Below, one piece after another: positions 61,738 through 64,000 of a stretch of 64,000 nucleotides of DNA. The stretch spans positions 4,216,001-4,280,000 of the forward strand of contig OY763414.1 in the NCBI GenBank assembly GCA_963667435.1, read 5' to 3'. Below the pieces are notes generated by a model. It was given only the letters and a program-made list of their open reading frames with translations, did not search any database and was not told the origin of the DNA. The position numbers were made by a program, and so were the translations under genes. The stretch comes from Marispirochaeta sp963667435 (GTDB taxonomy: Bacteria; Spirochaetota; Spirochaetia; JC444; Marispirochaetaceae). Position 1 is the first letter of the stretch. Each line of letters begins with the position of its first letter.

Positions 61738-62224
61738 GAGTCATCAACCCGGCGATATCCATTTTCATTACAACAGGGAAGAACGGGAATCCCGGCTTCC
61801 CGAAGAGACCCGCAATCGGAAGAAAGGAAGCTTTCTAAGTCGTAACCGTCATCTTCTGCTTATTTTTGTGGATATCCTGGTTATAACCGCGGTAGGAATG
61901 TTTCTGCTGCCCTATTTTCGCTCCGGAGATACCAGTGCAGGTGATTACCGCTTTTCCATGAATCTTTCCCTCTTTGACGGGACTATTCTGGCAGCTGTCA
62001 GGGCTGAACCTCTAAATGATGCGGTGGAAAACGAAGTGGAGTGTGTTTTCCGGGTTCTGCCGGAAGGACGGGAGGTGCGTGTTTTCACCTACCTGAATCC
62101 GGAGGATAGCGAACAGATTCTCAGGGCCCGTGAGACCTGGCGTCCCGGAGATGAGCGGGTTGAAGCGGCGATAAGCTGCGGCGGTGAGGAAATTCTTCTG
62201 AAGGCACGGATTCCCGAAGAGTAG
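61724..62224 (+). CDS. Single-pass membrane protein, unknown function
   Basis: 166 residues. GTG 61724 follows GGGGAG (61711-61716) and overlaps the nnr stop by 14 bases. A basic, charged N terminus (about 1-42) precedes one transmembrane helix (about 45-66, LLLIFVDILVITAVGMFLLP). The extracytoplasmic domain of about 95 residues has beta-strand character (YRFSMNLSLFDGTILAAVRA and EVECVFRVLPEGREVRVFTY). No family recognised. Its stop abuts the stop of the convergent hydrolase gene. Confidence 0.75.
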   Translation: MKGPESHQPGDIHFHYNREERESRLPEETRNRKKGSFLSRNRHLLLIFVDILVITAVGMFLLPYFRSGDTSAGDYRFSMNLSLFDGTILAAVRAEPLNDAVENEVECVFRVLPEGREVRVFTYLNPEDSEQILRARETWRPGDERVEAAISCGGEEILLKARIPEE

Positions 62225-62998
62225 CTACTCTATTTTAGCCAGCCAGGCAATCAGAGCGTCTGCTACTGTCTGCCTTTCCATACCGTTGAAAACCTGATGT
62301 TTGCTTTCGTGCAGGAGCAGGTGATCAATCTTATTACTGCGGCAATTTTTCTGTATATATTTTCCCGACTTCAGGGTTACCATCTCATCCTGCTCCGTCT
62401 CAATAATAAAAAGGGGAGCCTCAATGGAGGGCAATTCCCTGAGTACTGTTTTTCTGACCTTCAGAAATTGTGCCACCGAAGAGGGGTACCGGGCAGACCA
62501 GTAATGTTCCCTTATATAAAGTTCATCCGGATCATCTGTCTCTTTCTCCTCTATCTGCTCCAGGGGAATCTTTCTGATAAACGGCTGTATGTATGGCGCA
62601 AGATGGGCGAAGGGGTTGTTTAGAACAACAGCCGGTGCTGCCGCTGCAATTCCGGGAACATTCCAGCGGGCGCCGATATGCAGAGCGAGGAGCGCTCCCA
62701 TGGAAACTCCCACCGGAACCGTTTTCGGATACCGTATGAGCATCTCCATGTAGGCATCTTCCGCCCTTCGAACCCAGTCAACGGCCCGGGATGAAAGAAA
62801 ATCAGCGGTAGTGGTTCCATGCCCCGGCAGACGGGGAACACTCACGGAGTATCCTGCCCGGTTAAGAGCTTCTGCCAGAAAATAGTGCTGTCCGGGATAC
62901 CCTGTCCAGCCATGGAACAGCAGGACCGCGGTTTTATTATCACCTTCAAGAAAGCGGGGCTGTGCGGACTGAACCAGTGTGGGTGCATCTGTTTTCAT
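62225..62998 (-). CDS. Alpha/beta hydrolase, carboxylesterase/monoacylglycerol lipase type
   Basis: 257-residue serine hydrolase. Oxyanion motif LLFHGWTGYPGQ, nucleophile Ser99 in GVSMG, acid Asp204 in ETEQDEMV and His234 in ESKHQVF complete the triad. The lid region (about 130-190) is of the Est30/carboxylesterase type (FIRKIPLEQIEEKETDDPDE). No signal peptide, so it is cytoplasmic. The natural substrate is unknown; short-chain esters are typical of the family. Confidence 0.9.
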   Translation of the reverse strand: MKTDAPTLVQSAQPRFLEGDNKTAVLLFHGWTGYPGQHYFLAEALNRAGYSVSVPRLPGHGTTTADFLSSRAVDWVRRAEDAYMEMLIRYPKTVPVGVSMGALLALHIGARWNVPGIAAAAPAVVLNNPFAHLAPYIQPFIRKIPLEQIEEKETDDPDELYIREHYWSARYPSSVAQFLKVRKTVLRELPSIEAPLFIIETEQDEMVTLKSGKYIQKNCRSNKIDHLLLHESKHQVFNGMERQTVADALIAWLAKIE

Positions 62999-63046
62999 TA
63001 AGCTTAAGTATACCTTTAAAGGGCGGTAAAGAAAATCGGGGTGTCA

Positions 63047-63076
63047 TTGCTTTTTTTTGCTCCAACCTGATAGAAT
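63047..63076 (+). promoter_or_regulatory. purU promoter candidate
   Basis: TTGCTT (63047-63052), 18-base spacer, TAGAAT (63071-63076). The -35 overlaps a run of eight T. Transcription would begin near 63083, about 60 bases before the ATG. Moderate match only. Confidence 0.35.
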
Positions 63077-63145
63077 AGCCGATAGACCGGCGCCGCAAGT
63101 ACCCGTTTTAATGCAGCGCGATATACTCTAAGGAGCTTTTCATCC

Positions 63146-64000
63146 ATGGCAACCAGTCGGCCCAATTCCGGCGATACAGCAACCCTGCTGATAAGCTGCC
63201 CCGACCATCGGGGAATCGTAGCTGAAGTTACACATTTTATTTTTACCTACAACGGAAATATCCTCCATTCAGATCAGCACAACGACGATGAAACCGGTAC
63301 GTTTTTTATGCGTATCGAGTGGGACCTGGTTGATTTCACTATCAAGAAAGATAAGATCCCCCAGGCCTTTGAGGCCATTGCGGAAAAATTCCAGATGCAC
63401 TGGAGAATCGAATTCTCCACCATGGCTGCCAGAACTGCAATCTTTGTCTCAAAATTTGATCATTGCCTCTGGGATCTTATGACCCGATGGAAATCCGGAG
63501 AGCTGGATGCAGAGATTGTCTGCATAGTTTCCAATCATGACGACTGCCGTTCAATTGCCGACTACTTCGGTGTACCTTTTTACCATATCCCGGTTACCAG
63601 GGGTACAAAGGCCGAAGCGGAGGCTGCCCAGTGGGAGGTTATCGACAGGCATCAGGCCGATCTTATTGTGCTTGCACGGTATATGCAGATTCTCAGCAGC
63701 TCCTTTGTTGAACGCTATAAAAACAGAATTATAAATATTCACCACTCCTTTCTGCCGGCTTTCATTGGTGCCAAGCCGTATCATCAGGCTTATTCCCGGG
63801 GTGTGAAGATTATTGGAGCCACAAGCCACTATGTAACGGCAGACCTGGATCAGGGCCCGATAATCGAGCAGGATGTAACCAGAATTTCCCATCGGGATAC
63901 CGTTCAGGACCTGGTTCAGAAGGGTAAAAACCTTGAAAAAATGGTTCTCTCCCGGGCTGTACAGCTGCATGTGGATAACAAAGTGCTTGTGTTCAATAAT
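63146..64000 (+). CDS. purU: Formyltetrahydrofolate deformylase PurU, 3' end beyond window
   Basis: Hydrolyses 10-formyl-THF to formate and THF, balancing one-carbon pools. ATG 63146 follows AAGGAG (63130-63135). The N-terminal ACT domain (LLISCPDHRGIVAEVTHFIF) is followed by the formyltransferase-fold domain with the catalytic set Asn197, His199 or His200 in INIHHSFLPAF and Asp235 in TADLDQGPI. The frame is open for 285 codons to the last base of the window. That is already full length for the family, so the stop probably lies just outside. Confidence 0.93.
   Translation, partial: MATSRPNSGDTATLLISCPDHRGIVAEVTHFIFTYNGNILHSDQHNDDETGTFFMRIEWDLVDFTIKKDKIPQAFEAIAEKFQMHWRIEFSTMAARTAIFVSKFDHCLWDLMTRWKSGELDAEIVCIVSNHDDCRSIADYFGVPFYHIPVTRGTKAEAEAAQWEVIDRHQADLIVLARYMQILSSSFVERYKNRIINIHHSFLPAFIGAKPYHQAYSRGVKIIGATSHYVTADLDQGPIIEQDVTRISHRDTVQDLVQKGKNLEKMVLSRAVQLHVDNKVLVFNN

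Noticed and set aside
1..64000. tRNA, rRNA or known riboswitch genes
   Set aside because: No cloverleaf, rRNA core sequence or recognisable riboswitch consensus was found by eye; a covariance-model scan would be decisive.

Overview
The window reads as chromosomal DNA of a free-living spirochaete (Spirochaetales, Spirochaeta/Sediminispirochaeta/Treponema-like). The main support is gene order: cell-division genes, then dprA, xer and hslVU, then one very long flagellar operon holding spirochaete-specific members (FlbB, FlbD, FliY, a hook protein with the lysinoalanine Lys/Cys pair) and ending in flhF-flhG-fliA. From memory this is the order seen in Borrelia and Treponema. Base composition looks close to balanced over most of the window, and genes are tightly packed. 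I cannot name the species.

Layout. (1) 1-6004: end of mraY, ftsW, ftsQ, ftsA, ftsZ, then xerD. (2) 6077-10559: TPR lipoprotein, dprA, xerC, hslV, hslU. (3) 10618-38467: flagellar super-operon (rod, MS ring, switch, export ATPase, motor collar, hook, stator, C ring, export gate, FlhF/FlhG, sigma-28), followed by a Jag_N-FapA protein and two small flagellar-cluster proteins, one of them SwrB-like. A second promoter and a structured leader lie inside the operon, just before fliO. (4) 38472-42585: a compact Hsp70, its J-domain/HEAT partner and a divergent CheA-like kinase, tightly coupled, closed by a terminator. (5) 42664-45743, minus strand: a TRAP transporter (dctP-dctQ-dctM) with a promoter, a palindromic operator and a nested RNA hairpin. 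(6) 46111-53784: Maf-like glycosyltransferase and FtsI-type PBP (minus), LysM/M23 peptidase and a 42-codon gene (plus), secA (minus).

(7) 53862-58727 is the accessory region. It holds a truncated SpvB/FG-GAP secreted protein with three near-identical 51-residue repeats, an IS3-family element whose OrfB is split at an A8 run, the right end of an IS21-type element with a truncated istB, a GxxExxY protein, and a small membrane-protein gene broken by one in-frame stop. (8) 58950-64000: a lipoprotein, NAD(P)HX repair enzyme and membrane-protein operon, an alpha/beta hydrolase, and purU running off the end.

How it fits together: regions 1-3 couple wall synthesis, division and chromosome-dimer resolution to assembly of periplasmic flagella. 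Region 4 may add a dedicated chaperone pair and a signalling kinase to that programme; this is inference from position only. Region 7 is a recombination and insertion hot spot. No rRNA, tRNA or CRISPR array was seen.
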